A DNA stretch of 64,000 nt from Paenibacillus piri (GTDB lineage Bacteria; Bacillota; Bacilli; Paenibacillales; NBRC-103111), in contig NZ_SMRT01000016.1 of NCBI RefSeq assembly GCF_004354045.1, positions 1-64,000 on the forward strand, written 5' to 3'. Positions within the stretch are counted from its first letter, which is position 1, and each line of letters begins with the position of its first letter. Positions 55,154-64,000 of this stretch are shown here, piece by piece. The notes beneath the pieces were generated by a model that made no database searches, had not been told where the DNA came from, and saw only the letters and a program-made list of their open reading frames with translations. Made by a program: the position numbers and the translations under genes.

Positions 55154-56737
55154 ATGAGGCGTTATCGGGTTTCGGTCAAGCTGCTCCTTGCGTGCATGCT
55201 GCTCTTTGCCGCTGCCGCCTGCGCTTCTATGGCCTGGTACGGCGTGCGGGATCAGCTTCCCGGCGGATTCATGATCGATAGATGGAAGGTCGGCGGCCTT
55301 TCCGTGACGGAGCTGGAACGCCAGCTGACGCATAAAAAAGAGCTGCTGCTGCTGCAAACCGTACGTCTCGTCAGCACCCGGCCCGAGGCGGCGGTACCGC
55401 CTGCCGATTGGACGTTGGAGCAGCTGGGGCTCGATGTACAGATTCAAGCTGTCGTCGACAAGCTGCAGCCGCTGCGGGCGGGCTCCCCGTTCCAACGCGC
55501 GATGTACCGGTGGAAGCTGCGCGACGAGCATTGGGCGCTTGCTTTCGAATTCGACCCGGCCAAGCTGCAGGCCACGTTAAAAAGAGGCTTTCCCGACCTG
55601 TACAACAAGCAGCCGATAGACGCGCAGCGAATCATCGGGCCGAACGATACGGTCAGCTATGTGCCGGAAAGCGCCGTGCTGCGAATTGATGAAGCGGATC
55701 TGCTCCAGAAGCTGCGTAACGTCGTCCCTACATTGGATAACGTAGCATGGACGGCGGGTCTGCAGGAGAAAAGCGGCAGCCCGCAAAGCGAAGCCAAGGA
55801 AGCCGGTCATGCCAGCCGGCCGAAGACGGTCCCGGCGGCGGAGACAAAGCCGGATGCCGTGCAGGCGGCCGCGGGCGTACCGCGCATCGTCATCCCGATA
55901 GGATTCAACAAGCAGGAGCCGGGCGTCACGGTCCGCATGCTGCAGGCGCAAGGGATCGAGCGCAAAATCAGCGAATTTTCGACGGTATTTCCGCCGAACG
56001 GCGAAGGCCGCCTGTACAATATTCGTTCAACGGCGTCCTCGATTCACGACCAGCTGCTAAAACCGGGCGACGTGTTCGATTACGCACCGTACATTGCGGC
56101 GACAGAAGCCAAATTCGGCTTCAGGGAAGCGCCGGTCATTCTCAACGGCAAGCTGGTGCCGGGCATCGGCGGCGGCATTTGCCAAGTCTCGTCCACGCTG
56201 TACAACGCGGTGCTGCGGGCCGGACTTGAAATCGTGGAACGGCGCAACCATTCGCTGCCGGTCAGCTATGTGCCGATGGGCCAGGACGCGACATTCGCGA
56301 GCGGCTACATCAATTTTAAATTCCGCAATACCACGGGCGGCTATTTGCTTATCCGCACCGCAACCGACGATCAAAAGCTTACTGTCAAGCTGTTCGGGCA
56401 AATTCCGGCGGAATTAACCTATACGATCGAATCCCAAACCGTGGAAACGCTACCGATTCCATTTAAATATGTGGTCAACCAGACGCTGAAAAACGGAAAG
56501 CAGCAAAAAATAAGCGAAGGCAAGCCCGGCTACATCGTCGAAACGTACCGTACGAAGCTGCAAAACGGCGTCCCCATCAGCCGGGAGCGTATTTCGCGCG
56601 ATACGTATTCCGCTCAGCCGACCGTTATTGCCAGAAACCGGAACGGCATCCCTCCGGGGCAGGACATCCAGCCTCCTTCTCCTCAGCCGCAGACCCCTCT
56701 GCTCGAGGACGGGGTCAAGGGCCCTCTGTTCCGGTAG
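55154..56737 (+). CDS. VanW-family protein with G5-like C-terminus
   Basis: The N-terminal membrane segment (LLLACMLLFAAAACASMAW) could be a signal anchor or a lipoprotein-like signal. The region to about 230 resembles peptidoglycan-binding YoaR-type domains. The VanW domain spans about 270-420 with the hallmarks PGDVFDYAPYI, GKLVPGIGGGICQVSSTLYN and VERRNHSLPVSYVP. The C-terminal part is G5-like (YIVETYRTKLQNGVPISRER). The protein has 527 residues with AGGAGA before the ATG. VanW proteins occur in some vancomycin clusters, but most, like this one, are chromosomal wall-associated proteins of unknown role. It is divergent from ftsE and ends at a large terminator. Confidence 0.88.
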   Translation: MRRYRVSVKLLLACMLLFAAAACASMAWYGVRDQLPGGFMIDRWKVGGLSVTELERQLTHKKELLLLQTVRLVSTRPEAAVPPADWTLEQLGLDVQIQAVVDKLQPLRAGSPFQRAMYRWKLRDEHWALAFEFDPAKLQATLKRGFPDLYNKQPIDAQRIIGPNDTVSYVPESAVLRIDEADLLQKLRNVVPTLDNVAWTAGLQEKSGSPQSEAKEAGHASRPKTVPAAETKPDAVQAAAGVPRIVIPIGFNKQEPGVTVRMLQAQGIERKISEFSTVFPPNGEGRLYNIRSTASSIHDQLLKPGDVFDYAPYIAATEAKFGFREAPVILNGKLVPGIGGGICQVSSTLYNAVLRAGLEIVERRNHSLPVSYVPMGQDATFASGYINFKFRNTTGGYLLIRTATDDQKLTVKLFGQIPAELTYTIESQTVETLPIPFKYVVNQTLKNGKQQKISEGKPGYIVETYRTKLQNGVPISRERISRDTYSAQPTVIARNRNGIPPGQDIQPPSPQPQTPLLEDGVKGPLFR

Positions 56738-56866
56738 CGGACGGGTATGTTTTGCGGATTAAAATGGCGGACCGAACAGCATGACGATGGGTACTGACTT
56801 CCGCTATGGACCGGTCGCCAGACCGACGGAACGAACCGACCGGGCGGGCCGAACGACAGGCATTGG

Positions 56867-56915
56867 AAACAAACGACCCCGGCCAGGCAGCATGCCCGGC
56901 TGGGGTCGTTTGTTT
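56867..56915. terminator. Large bidirectional terminator between the VanW gene and argH
   Basis: An 18-base-pair stem AAACAAACGACCCCGGCC / GGCTGGGGTCGTTTGTTT (one G-U pair) has TTTGTTT at the end on each strand. It separates the convergent VanW gene and the arginine operon. Confidence 0.9.
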
Positions 56916-56965
56916 GAGCTGTATATCATGTGACTAACCGAATTTGGCAAAACCGACATATTCGG

Positions 56966-58381
56966 TTACTTGCTTGCGTTCGCAAATTGCTCGAACCATG
57001 CGTTCGTCTGTTCCTTGACGGCTTCCGCACGGCCGATCGCTTCGCCGACCTGGTTCGTCGCCGTACCGCCGTAAACGTTGCGCGCGTTGACGACCTGCTC
57101 CGGCTGAAGCACCGCGTAAATATCCTGCTCGAACAGCTTGGAAAATTGGTGAAATTCCTCCAGCTCCAGATCGAGCAAAAACTTCTGGTTCTGGATGCAG
57201 TACAGCACCGTCTTCCCGATCACCTCATGCGCTTGACGGAACGGCAGCCCCTTGTTCACCAAATAATCGGCGATGTCGGTCGCATTGGAGAAATCCTGAT
57301 TCACCGCCTGCCGCATGCGGTCCTTGTTCACCTTCATCGTGCTGACCATCGGCGCAAACAGCTGCAGTGCGCCCTGCAGGGTACGCACCGTATCGAACAT
57401 GCCTTCCTTGTCTTCCTGCATGTCCTTGTTGTACGCCAGCGGCAGCGATTTCAGCACCGTCAGCAAGCCGAACAGGTTGCCGTAGACGCGTCCGGTTTTA
57501 CCTCGGACCAGCTCCGGTACGTCCGGGTTTTTCTTCTGCGGCATAATGCTGCTGCCGGTACAGAAGGCGTCATCGAGCTCCACGAACCGGAACTCGGTGC
57601 TCGACCACAGCACCATTTCCTCCGACAAGCGGGAAAGGTGCATCATGATCATCGACGCGTTGGACAAAAACTCGATAATAAAATCGCGGTCGCTGACCGC
57701 GTCCAGCGAGTTTTCGTAGACGCCGTCGAAACCGAGCTGCTGCGCGACGAAATGGCGGTCGATCGGGAATGTCGTTCCCGCCAGCGCCCCCGCGCCGAGC
57801 GGCAGTACGTTGATGCGCTTGTAGCTGTCCTGCATGCGCTCGATATCGCGCTGGAACATGGATACGTACGCCATCAAATGATGGGCGAACACAATCGGCT
57901 GCGCGCGCTGCAGGTGCGTATAACCAGGCACAATCGTATCGAGATTGGCCTTCGCCTGCTCAATCAGCGCTTCCTGCAGCTTGTTCAGCAGGCCGACGAA
58001 CTCGACGACCCGCTTGCGCAAGTATAAATGCATGTCGGTCGCCACCTGATCGTTGCGGCTGCGTCCCGTGTGCAGCTTGCCGCCGACCGGTCCGACCTCG
58101 TCGATCAATGCCTTCTCGATATTCATATGAATATCTTCGTCGCCGATCGAAAATTCCATTTCGCCGCGGCGGATGATGCTTTGCACCTTGAGCAGCCCGT
58201 CTTTAATTTTTTCGACGTCCTCAAGCGGCAGGATGCCGCATTTGCCCAGCATCGTAACATGCGCCATGCTCCCTTGAATGTCTTCCTCGGCAAGCTCTTT
58301 ATCGAACATGATCGAAGCCGTATACTCTTCTACCAGCTGATCCGTTTTTTTCGTAAATCGTCCACCCCAAAGCTTAGACAC
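56966..58381 (-). CDS. argH: Argininosuccinate lyase
   Basis: ArgH splits argininosuccinate into arginine and fumarate, the last step of arginine synthesis. The sequence opens [20 protein letters not shown], has [35 protein letters not shown], and the superfamily signature [12 protein letters not shown] with the catalytic Ser loop. The 471 residues are full length. The start is GTG after AGGGG. It is the last gene of the arginine cluster, 247 bases after argG; that gap holds a dispersed repeat and a palindrome. Confidence 0.98.
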   Translation of the reverse strand: MSKLWGGRFTKKTDQLVEEYTASIMFDKELAEEDIQGSMAHVTMLGKCGILPLEDVEKIKDGLLKVQSIIRRGEMEFSIGDEDIHMNIEKALIDEVGPVGGKLHTGRSRNDQVATDMHLYLRKRVVEFVGLLNKLQEALIEQAKANLDTIVPGYTHLQRAQPIVFAHHLMAYVSMFQRDIERMQDSYKRINVLPLGAGALAGTTFPIDRHFVAQQLGFDGVYENSLDAVSDRDFIIEFLSNASMIMMHLSRLSEEMVLWSSTEFRFVELDDAFCTGSSIMPQKKNPDVPELVRGKTGRVYGNLFGLLTVLKSLPLAYNKDMQEDKEGMFDTVRTLQGALQLFAPMVSTMKVNKDRMRQAVNQDFSNATDIADYLVNKGLPFRQAHEVIGKTVLYCIQNQKFLLDLELEEFHQFSKLFEQDIYAVLQPEQVVNARNVYGGTATNQVGEAIGRAEAVKEQTNAWFEQFANASK

Positions 58382-58429
58382 CGTTTGCTGCCCCTTTCTT
58401 CAACCGGCTTCCTTAAGGAAACCTTTTTT

Positions 58430-58493
58430 AGTTCATTCGCACAACCTTGACAAACGCGCCCGTCCCCTAAGGACGGAGGAGCCGTTTATCCTT
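58430..58493 (-). repeat. Dispersed intergenic repeat, copy F (reverse)
   Basis: On the minus strand it reads AAGGATAAACGGCTcctCCG, TCCTTAGGG, ACGGGCGCGTTTGTCAAGG, TTGTGCGAA. The first hairpin is preserved (ACGG / CCGT) with a different loop, and the terminal hairpin is missing. It lies inside the argG-argH gap. Confidence 0.85.
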
Positions 58494-58568
58494 GAATGCG
58501 TACAGACCGGAATATGTCCAATCGCACATGCCGATCCCGTTGCCGGGCCCGTTCGTATACACAATGCA

Positions 58569-58595
58569 AGGCTTTCCTACCGGGTAGGAAAGCCT
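58569..58595. repeat. 27-base near-perfect palindrome in the argG-argH gap
   Basis: AGGCTTTCCTACC and GGTAGGAAAGCCT flank a single G. There is no T-run on the minus strand, so it is not a clear terminator. It might be an RNA processing or stability hairpin between argG and argH, or a protein-binding site. Confidence 0.65.
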
Positions 58596-58628
58596 GCAGC
58601 GCTCAAGCCGTCACGATACGGCGTTCTC

Positions 58629-59867
58629 TTATTGCTTCGCGTTCTGCTGTACGCCGGATGATACTTTCAAGCGCAGCGCGTTCAGCCGGATAAAGCCGGC
58701 CGCATCGCCTTGATTGTACGCCTGAGTCGGATCGGCTTCCATCGTCGCGATGTCCGGGTTGTACAAGCTTACAGGGCTTTGTACGCCGGCGCCGATGACG
58801 TTGCCTTTGTACAGCTTCAGACGGACCGTACCGGTTACATTCCGCTGGCTCTCGGTCACAAGCGCCTGCAGCGCCAGCCGTTCCGGAGCGAACCAGAAGC
58901 CGTTGTAAACCAATCCGGCATAACGGGCAATAAGCGAATCGCGAAGATTCATCACTTCGCGGTCCATCGTCAACGACTCCATCTTGCGGTGAGCCGTGAA
59001 CAGGATCGTACCGCCCGGCGTTTCGTACACGCCGCGGCTCTTCATGCCGACGAAGCGGTTCTCCACCATGTCAACGCGGCCGACGCCGTGCTTGCCGCCC
59101 AGCTCGTTGAGCCGTTCCATAACCTGCAGCGGCTCCATCCGGGTGCCGTTCAAGCCGACGCAGTTGCCCTGCTCGAAGTTCAGCTCCACGTACTCGGCTA
59201 GGTCGGGCGCATCCTCGGGGTCAACGCTCAACACGAACATGTCCTTGTTGCTTTCCGCGCTCGGATCGAACCAAGGGTCCTCCAGCATACCGCTCTCAAA
59301 GCTGATATGCAGCAGGTTGCGGTCCGTCGAGTACGGCTTCGCCGCAGAGGCGGTCACCGGGATGCCATGCTTCTCCGCATAGGCGATCATTTCGGCGCGG
59401 CCCGGGAACGTTTCGCGGAACGCCTCCAGACGCCAAGGCGCGATGACCTCAAGCTCCGGCGCCAAAGCCGCCGCTGTCAGCTCGAAGCGAACCTGATCGT
59501 TCCCTTTGCCTGTAGCTCCGTGCGCGATCGCCGTAGCGCCTTCCTTGCGCGCGATTTCGACCATACGCTTGGCGATCAACGGGCGTGCGATACTCGTGCC
59601 GAGCAAATATTGCCCTTCATAGAGCGCGCCGGCCTGAAACATCGGGTAAATGAAATCTTTGGCGAACTCCTCGCGCAGATCGTCGATGTAAATTTTCGAG
59701 GCGCCGGTAGCCAAAGCTTTCGCTTCCAGGCCGTCCAGCTCATCCTTTTGTCCGATATCGGCCGTAAATGCGATAATTTCCGCATCGTACGTTTCCTTCA
59801 ACCATTTTAAAATAATCGATGTATCCAAACCGCCCGAATAGGCGAGAACGATTTTTTGCTTAGCCAT
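58629..59867 (-). CDS. argG: Argininosuccinate synthase
   Basis: ArgG joins citrulline and aspartate using ATP. The PP-loop [19 protein letters not shown] lies at the start, with [33 protein letters not shown], and [20 protein letters not shown] further on. I used the ATG at 59867 with AAGGAGA nine bases upstream, giving 412 residues; a frame starting earlier adds an unconserved tail. It lies 37 bases after argF. Confidence 0.98.
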   Translation of the reverse strand: MAKQKIVLAYSGGLDTSIILKWLKETYDAEIIAFTADIGQKDELDGLEAKALATGASKIYIDDLREEFAKDFIYPMFQAGALYEGQYLLGTSIARPLIAKRMVEIARKEGATAIAHGATGKGNDQVRFELTAAALAPELEVIAPWRLEAFRETFPGRAEMIAYAEKHGIPVTASAAKPYSTDRNLLHISFESGMLEDPWFDPSAESNKDMFVLSVDPEDAPDLAEYVELNFEQGNCVGLNGTRMEPLQVMERLNELGGKHGVGRVDMVENRFVGMKSRGVYETPGGTILFTAHRKMESLTMDREVMNLRDSLIARYAGLVYNGFWFAPERLALQALVTESQRNVTGTVRLKLYKGNVIGAGVQSPVSLYNPDIATMEADPTQAYNQGDAAGFIRLNALRLKVSSGVQQNAKQ

Positions 59868-59904
59868 GGTACAGGTCTCCTTTAATCTGAAATAATCCGA
59901 AAAG

Positions 59905-60864
59905 CTACATAATGGCTGCCATAATGGCCTTTTGAGCATGCAGACGGTTTTCCGCCTGATCGAATATGATCGAATTCGGCCCGTCGATGACGCCTTCGCT
60001 CACTTCTTCGCCGCGATGCGCAGGCAGACAGTGCATGAACAAGTAATCGGGCTTCGCCAGCTTTGTCAGCTCCTCGTTCACCTGGAAGTTTTGGAACGCG
60101 AGCTCGCGGTCTTTTTGCTCCTCTTCAAAGCCCATGCTTGCCCACACGTCAGTGTACACGACATCGGCTCCGGCGACTGCTTCCTTCGGATCATAAGTAA
60201 CGGTCAGCTTAACGCCATTTTGATCCGCAATGTCTTGGGTCGATTCGATAATCCGCTTATCCGGCTCATAGCCCTTCGGCGATGCTACGGCAAAATCAAT
60301 CCCCAGCTTTGCGGCACCCATCATCAAGGAATGCACCATATTGTTGCCGTCTCCGATATAAGCAACCTTCAGACCGCGCAGCCGCCCTTTATGCTCCAAA
60401 ACGGTCTGATAGTCGGCCAACGCCTGGCATGGATGGGAACGTTCGGTCAATCCGTTAATGACAGGGATCGTCGCTCCTCTCGCCAGGTCGATCACTTTGC
60501 GGTGCGCATGCGTGCGGATCATGATGCCGTCCAAGTAGCGGGACATCGTTTGGGCCGTATCCCATACCGTTTCGCCGCGTCCAAGCTGCAAATCGTTTTT
60601 GCTTAAAAATAACGCTTGGCCGCCCAGCTGATACATCCCTACTTCGAACGATACACGGGTGCGGGTCGACGATTTTTCAAAAATCATGCCCAGCGTCTTG
60701 CCCTTCAGCGGCTGGTACACCTCGCCTGCTTTCAGCTTTCGTTTCAGTTCGATCGCCTGATCGATCAAGTATTGAAGCTCCTCTGTCGAAAAGTCCGACA
60801 TGCCGAGAAAATCCCGGCCTTTCAGATTTATCGCCAGCTGCTGCTGTGTCTCTGTTTCTGCCAA
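59905..60864 (-). CDS. argF: Ornithine carbamoyltransferase
   Basis: ArgF makes citrulline from ornithine and carbamoyl phosphate. The carbamoyl-phosphate site [11 protein letters not shown], the [11 protein letters not shown] and [15 protein letters not shown] segments, and the ornithine-binding [10 protein letters not shown] are present. A TTG at 60864 has AAAGGAG nine bases upstream and gives 319 residues. An upstream TTG at 60882 would place that ribosome site inside the coding region. It follows argD by 149 bases with no visible terminator. Confidence 0.97.
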   Translation of the reverse strand: MAETETQQQLAINLKGRDFLGMSDFSTEELQYLIDQAIELKRKLKAGEVYQPLKGKTLGMIFEKSSTRTRVSFEVGMYQLGGQALFLSKNDLQLGRGETVWDTAQTMSRYLDGIMIRTHAHRKVIDLARGATIPVINGLTERSHPCQALADYQTVLEHKGRLRGLKVAYIGDGNNMVHSLMMGAAKLGIDFAVASPKGYEPDKRIIESTQDIADQNGVKLTVTYDPKEAVAGADVVYTDVWASMGFEEEQKDRELAFQNFQVNEELTKLAKPDYLFMHCLPAHRGEEVSEGVIDGPNSIIFDQAENRLHAQKAIMAAIM

Positions 60865-61013
60865 TGCTCTCGCTCCTTTCAACCTCGGTGAATCTGCACT
60901 TGCTGTACGTATTACGGCCTCTGACGGGCGGTGCGCTCCGTTTCTCGGCTCGCAAGCCGTGACCGCCGGGCTTGATGCCCCGAACCTCCGTCCGGCTCAT
61001 ATTCATGTATTAT

Positions 61014-62204
61014 TTACACTGCGGTCGCGGCCTGCTTGCGCAAAACCGAACAAATCACTTCGATACCGCGGTCGATGTCTTCCTTCGCGATCAACAGGCT
61101 AGGGGCCAAACGAATGACGTTCGGGCCCGCCGATACGACCAGCACAGCTTCCTCCTGAATCGTCGCGATCCAATCCGCTACAGGCTGCGTACACTCGATG
61201 CCGATCAGCAGCCCGAGCCCGCGCACTTCCTTTACAAGCGGGTTGTCCGCCAGCTTTTGATTTAATGCGCTCACCGTGTAGGCTCCCATTTCCGCAGCGC
61301 GCTGCGGCAGCTTCTCCTGGAGCATCATCTCCATCGTAGCTACCCCCGCCGCCGTAGACAAATAGTTGCCGCCGAACGTCGAGCCGTGGCTGCCGGCAGC
61401 AAATGCCTGGCGCAGCTTTTCCTTGCCCAGCATTGCTCCGATCGGCATGCCGCTGCCGAGGCCTTTGGCCAAGGTGATAATATCCGGCTCGATGCCGTAA
61501 TGCTCATAAGCGAACATTTTGCCGGTACGGCCGATCCCGGTCTGGATTTCGTCCACGATCAGCAGCAGTCCGTGCCGCTCGCAAAGCTCCGCCACCCTGT
61601 TAACAAAAGCAGGCTCGACCGGATTCACGCCACCCTCGCCCTGTACCATTTCGATCATGACGGCACATGTTTTCGGTCCGATCGCTTGCTCCAAAGCTTC
61701 AGCATCGTTATAAGACGCGTAAACGAAGCCTTGCGGCAGCGGGGCGAAGCCTTCCTTGACCTTATCCTGTCCGGTTGCCGTCAATGTCGCCAAGGTACGG
61801 CCGTGAAACGACTGATGGAAAGAAATAATTTCATATTGCTCCGGTTTGCCGGCAATTTTTTGAAAATACCGGCGCGCCAGCTTGATCGCCGCTTCATTCG
61901 CTTCCGCTCCGCTGTTGCAGAAAAACACCGCGTCCGCGCAGCTGTTGTCCGTCAGCAGCTGCGCCAGCTTTTCCTGATTCGGAATATGAAACAGATTGCT
62001 TGTGTGCCACAGCGTATCCACCTGCTCCTTCAGCCGTTCCTTCACCTGCTTGGGGGCATGGCCCAAATTCGTAACGGCCAGTCCGCACATCAGATCCAGG
62101 TATTCCTTGCCTTTCTCATCCCACAGCCGACTGCCTTCCCCTTTGACGAAAGTCAGCGGATAACGTCCGTAATTCGGAAACAGTGAGTTCGCTCCCTCTC
62201 CCAT
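61014..62204 (-). CDS. argD: Acetylornithine aminotransferase
   Basis: ArgD is a class III PLP aminotransferase converting N-acetylglutamate semialdehyde to N-acetylornithine. Hallmarks are FCNSGAEANEAAIKLAR, QSFHGRTLATLTATGQ, LIVDEIQTGIGRTGKMFAYE, and the PLP-binding Lys in ITLAKGLGSGMPIGA. The ATG at 62204 has AAGGAG ten bases upstream and gives 396 residues. A TTG at 62237 would overlap argB, but its ribosome site is poor. It follows argB directly. Confidence 0.97.
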   Translation of the reverse strand: MGEGANSLFPNYGRYPLTFVKGEGSRLWDEKGKEYLDLMCGLAVTNLGHAPKQVKERLKEQVDTLWHTSNLFHIPNQEKLAQLLTDNSCADAVFFCNSGAEANEAAIKLARRYFQKIAGKPEQYEIISFHQSFHGRTLATLTATGQDKVKEGFAPLPQGFVYASYNDAEALEQAIGPKTCAVMIEMVQGEGGVNPVEPAFVNRVAELCERHGLLLIVDEIQTGIGRTGKMFAYEHYGIEPDIITLAKGLGSGMPIGAMLGKEKLRQAFAAGSHGSTFGGNYLSTAAGVATMEMMLQEKLPQRAAEMGAYTVSALNQKLADNPLVKEVRGLGLLIGIECTQPVADWIATIQEEAVLVVSAGPNVIRLAPSLLIAKEDIDRGIEVICSVLRKQAATAV

Positions 62205-62223
62205 GCGATAAGTCACTCCTTCA

Positions 62224-63012
62224 TTATGATTTGACAATACGCGTGCCGATGGCCGCTCCTTTAATGACCCGGCTCAGCACTTCCGGTTCGGCGCCGTCGA
62301 CGATAATCACTTCGCGCACCTTCCCTTGAATGCACTGTACGGCAGCACGCACTTTAGGAATCATCCCGCCGTATATTTCACCGCTCTCGATCATTTCATC
62401 GATTTCCTTGACCGTAACGGATGTCAGCACCACCTTGGCGCCGTCCACCGTCTTCATAATACCCGGCACGTCGGTCACGACGATCATCCGCTCGACGCCC
62501 AAATGCGACGCAACCGCACCGGCCGCCGTATCCGCATTAATATTATAGCGCTGGCCGCCGTCGGCTCCCAATCCGATCGGCGCGATTACAGGCATGTAGC
62601 CCATTTTGATGACGCCCTGGATCAGCTCCGCATTGACGCCGTTCACATCGCCGACAAGCCCGACCTCATGGGCGTTCGGAACCGGCTGCGCTTGAATCAA
62701 ATGTCCGTCTACGCCGGATAACCCCAACGCTTTGGCTCCCGACAGCTGGATTTTGCGCACGATTTCTTTGTTAATTTGGCCGGCGAGTACCATTTCCACC
62801 ACATCGAGCACCGCTTCGTTCGTTTTGCGCAGGCCATTGACGAACTCCGTTTCGATCCCCAGCTTGCCGAGCGTGTCGGAAATCGCCGGTCCGCCTCCAT
62901 GGACGATAACCGGGATGATCGCCTCGTCCTGCAGTATTTTCATATCGTTGAAAAATGAATCCGGAAGCGCGGCCAGCGTACTGCCGCCGCACTTCATGAC
63001 AAAACACATCAT
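62224..63012 (-). CDS. argB: Acetylglutamate kinase
   Basis: ArgB phosphorylates N-acetylglutamate. The amino-acid-kinase fold is clear: VMKCGGSTLAAL at the start, IIPVIVHGGGPAISDTL, GLSGVDGHLIQAQ, and INADTAAGAVASHLGVERMI near the nucleotide site. The 262 residues are near the usual length. Start is ATG with a G-rich stretch upstream. There is no obvious N-terminal helix of the hexameric, arginine-inhibited type, so feedback control may lie elsewhere. A 395-base gap separates it from argJ. Confidence 0.97.
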   Translation of the reverse strand: MMCFVMKCGGSTLAALPDSFFNDMKILQDEAIIPVIVHGGGPAISDTLGKLGIETEFVNGLRKTNEAVLDVVEMVLAGQINKEIVRKIQLSGAKALGLSGVDGHLIQAQPVPNAHEVGLVGDVNGVNAELIQGVIKMGYMPVIAPIGLGADGGQRYNINADTAAGAVASHLGVERMIVVTDVPGIMKTVDGAKVVLTSVTVKEIDEMIESGEIYGGMIPKVRAAVQCIQGKVREVIIVDGAEPEVLSRVIKGAAIGTRIVKS

Positions 63013-63017
63013 GGCTT

Positions 63018-63092
63018 AGCCCCCACCCACACCCTCCCCGCCGGGAGGGCCCCAAGGGCTCCGCCCTCTGGACACCCGCCGTGTTGGGGAGG
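63018..63092 (-). repeat. GC-rich structured block in front of argB
   Basis: The block contains several nested G/C inverted repeats, such as CCCTCCC / GGGAGGG and AGGGC / GCCCT, and reaches to within a few bases of the argB start, so it would form structure in the argB leader. Its composition differs sharply from the flanking genes. From memory, such blocks recur between genes in Paenibacillus, but I see only one here. Confidence 0.65.
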
Positions 63093-63114
63093 GAGATCTG
63101 ATTGTGCTGCTTAG

Positions 63115-63362
63115 TTACATTACAGGTTGCAGCCGCTTTCGTCCCTTCGGGACACGCTCTACATTTGGCGCTCCTGCTCTCCTAAAGATATCTGCTAGTG
63201 CTTCTTATTACTTTGCTGCTTACAGCCGCTTTCCGTCCCTTCGGGACACGCTCACCTTTGGTGCTCCTACTTTCCTAAAGAGATCTGCTAGTGCTTCTTA
63301 GATACTTTACAGCTTACAGACGCATCGTCCCTTTGAGACTCGCTTACCTTCGCTTCTCCAGC
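63115..63362 (-). repeat. Tandem repeat of about 93 bp, nearly three units, between argJ and argB
   Basis: The start of each unit (CAGCCGC or CAGACGC) lies at 63130, 63223 and 63317, giving periods of 93 and 94 bases. Units one and two are close copies, with a GTCCC-TTC-GGGAC hairpin, CCTAAAGA.ATCTGCTAGTGC, and TTCTTA; unit three is shorter and more decayed. No reading frame of merit crosses the array. The gap 63013-63407 consists of this and the GC-rich block. Confidence 0.85.
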
Positions 63363-63407
63363 GCCTTCTCAATGTTTTAAAATCCTTGCACGACTCCAGC
63401 CAGCTGT

Positions 63408-64000
63408 CTAAGTCCGGTATGCCGCGTTAATTCTTACGTAATCGTAGGTCAGGTCGCAGCCCCAGGCGGTTGCCGATTCGCCGCCCATGTTCAAATTGAC
63501 GATGATTTGCACGAACTCGCCCTTCAAATAGGCCGCTGCGCTCTCCTCGTCGAACGGAACCGGCCGCGATTGCTCCAGCACGACATTGTCGCCCAGACGG
63601 ATATCGACGGTTTCGGTATTTACCGGCTGACCGGCGCGGCCGACCGCCGCAATGATGCGGCCCCAGTTCGCATCGGCACCGAAGCAAGCCGACTTCACCA
63701 GACTCGAGCCGATGACCGTCTTCGCGATGGCGCGGCCCGCGTCTTGAGTAGCGGCTCCCAGCACGCTTACCTCGATCAGCTTCGTCGCGCCTTCGCCGTC
63801 GCGGGCAATCGCTTTGGCCAAATATTCGCCAACGCACCGGAAGCCCGACTCGAACGCCGCCCAGTCCGGATGATCGGGCGTCAAGCTGTCATTGCCGGCC
63901 AAGCCGCTCGCCATGACGACGACCATGTCGTTCGTGCTGGTATCGCCGTCGACCGTAATCATGTTGAACGTGGAATCCGTTACGCCGTTCAGCAGCTTCT
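63408..64000 (-). CDS. argJ: Glutamate N-acetyltransferase / ornithine acetyltransferase ArgJ, C-terminal part
   Basis: This is the downstream part of ArgJ; the gene continues beyond the right edge, and the frame is open to base 64000. Conserved segments include FNMITVDGDTSTNDMVVV, CFGADANWGRIIAAVGRAG, and the ending CDLTYDYVRINAAYRT. ArgJ transfers acetyl from acetylornithine to glutamate and cuts itself before a Thr; that site lies outside the window, so only part of the beta chain is seen. An ATG at 63962 is internal, not the start. It is first among the arg genes seen here. Confidence 0.97.
   Translation of the reverse strand, partial: KLLNGVTDSTFNMITVDGDTSTNDMVVVMASGLAGNDSLTPDHPDWAAFESGFRCVGEYLAKAIARDGEGATKLIEVSVLGAATQDAGRAIAKTVIGSSLVKSACFGADANWGRIIAAVGRAGQPVNTETVDIRLGDNVVLEQSRPVPFDEESAAAYLKGEFVQIIVNLNMGGESATAWGCDLTYDYVRINAAYRT

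Noticed and set aside
55154-56737. VanW-family gene as a vancomycin resistance marker
   Set aside because: No vanHAX-type ligase genes are nearby; VanW-domain proteins are common chromosomal wall proteins in Firmicutes.
63115-63362. Tandem array considered as a CRISPR array
   Set aside because: Units are about 93 bases with similarity throughout, no alternating repeat/spacer pattern, few units and no cas genes.

Overview
The window looks like chromosomal DNA of a spore-forming, probably motile, Gram-positive bacterium of the Paenibacillaceae (Paenibacillus-like). The support is a pcrB-pcrA-ligA cluster next to an rRNA operon, CotF-like spore coat genes, an S-layer protein with three SLH domains, AraC-controlled sugar-type ABC genes with lipoprotein binding proteins, an uvrBA operon with an SOS box, a uvrBA ... 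minJ-ctpB ... ftsXE neighbourhood, and an argJBDFGH cluster. Ribosome binding sites are strong AGGAGG types and many starts are TTG or GTG. I saw no phage, insertion sequence, CRISPR array or tRNA gene.

Layout. 1-845: 5' end of a 16S rRNA gene (minus) and its promoter region. 846-6101: ligA, pcrA, pcrB (minus). 6.3-7.8 kb: two spore coat-type genes, the larger with a prion-like Tyr/Gly/Gln/Ser tail. 8.1-9.6 kb: an orphan lipoprotein binding protein. 9.7-16.9 kb: a minus-strand catabolic operon (binding protein, two permeases, a Gfo/Idh/MocA protein lacking its catalytic Lys, an unknown protein, a creatininase-family amidohydrolase) divergent from an AraC regulator. 17.2-22.2 kb: a RidA-family protein, then a Gld-type ABC operon (ATPase, permease, GldG-like, DUF4340). 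22.5-25.5 kb: STAS, SARP/BTAD-type and TPR genes. 25.6-31.2 kb: S-layer protein and a U32 peptidase-family (RNA-hydroxylation type) protein. 31.4-38.8 kb: an FG-GAP repeat protein followed by a Dlt-like operon. 39-41.4 kb: small unknown proteins, a TIM-barrel sugar epimerase-like protein, a DUF2759-like protein. 41.9-48.7 kb: uvrA, uvrB, and divergently motA, motB. 48.9-56.7 kb: minJ-like, ctpB-like, an M23 peptidase, ftsX, ftsE, and a VanW-family gene. 57-64 kb: argH, argG, argF, argD, argB and part of argJ.

The most interesting part is 35000-38790. It holds a phosphopantetheine carrier protein, a class II aminoacyl-tRNA-synthetase-like amino acid:carrier-protein ligase, a DltD-like SGNH protein, a 36-residue DltX-like peptide and a DltB-like MBOAT acyltransferase. 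In the classical D-alanylation pathway an adenylating enzyme, DltA, loads the carrier. Here a synthetase paralogue stands in its place, so the operon reads as an alternative route for putting an amino acid onto an extracellular polymer. The large membrane-anchored FG-GAP protein just upstream may belong to it.

A second feature running through the window is a family of about 65-85 bp intergenic repeats, six clear copies plus one degenerate, with conserved stem-loops and in both orientations. Other repeats are a three-unit array of about 93 bp and a GC-rich block, which together separate argJ from argB inside the arginine operon.
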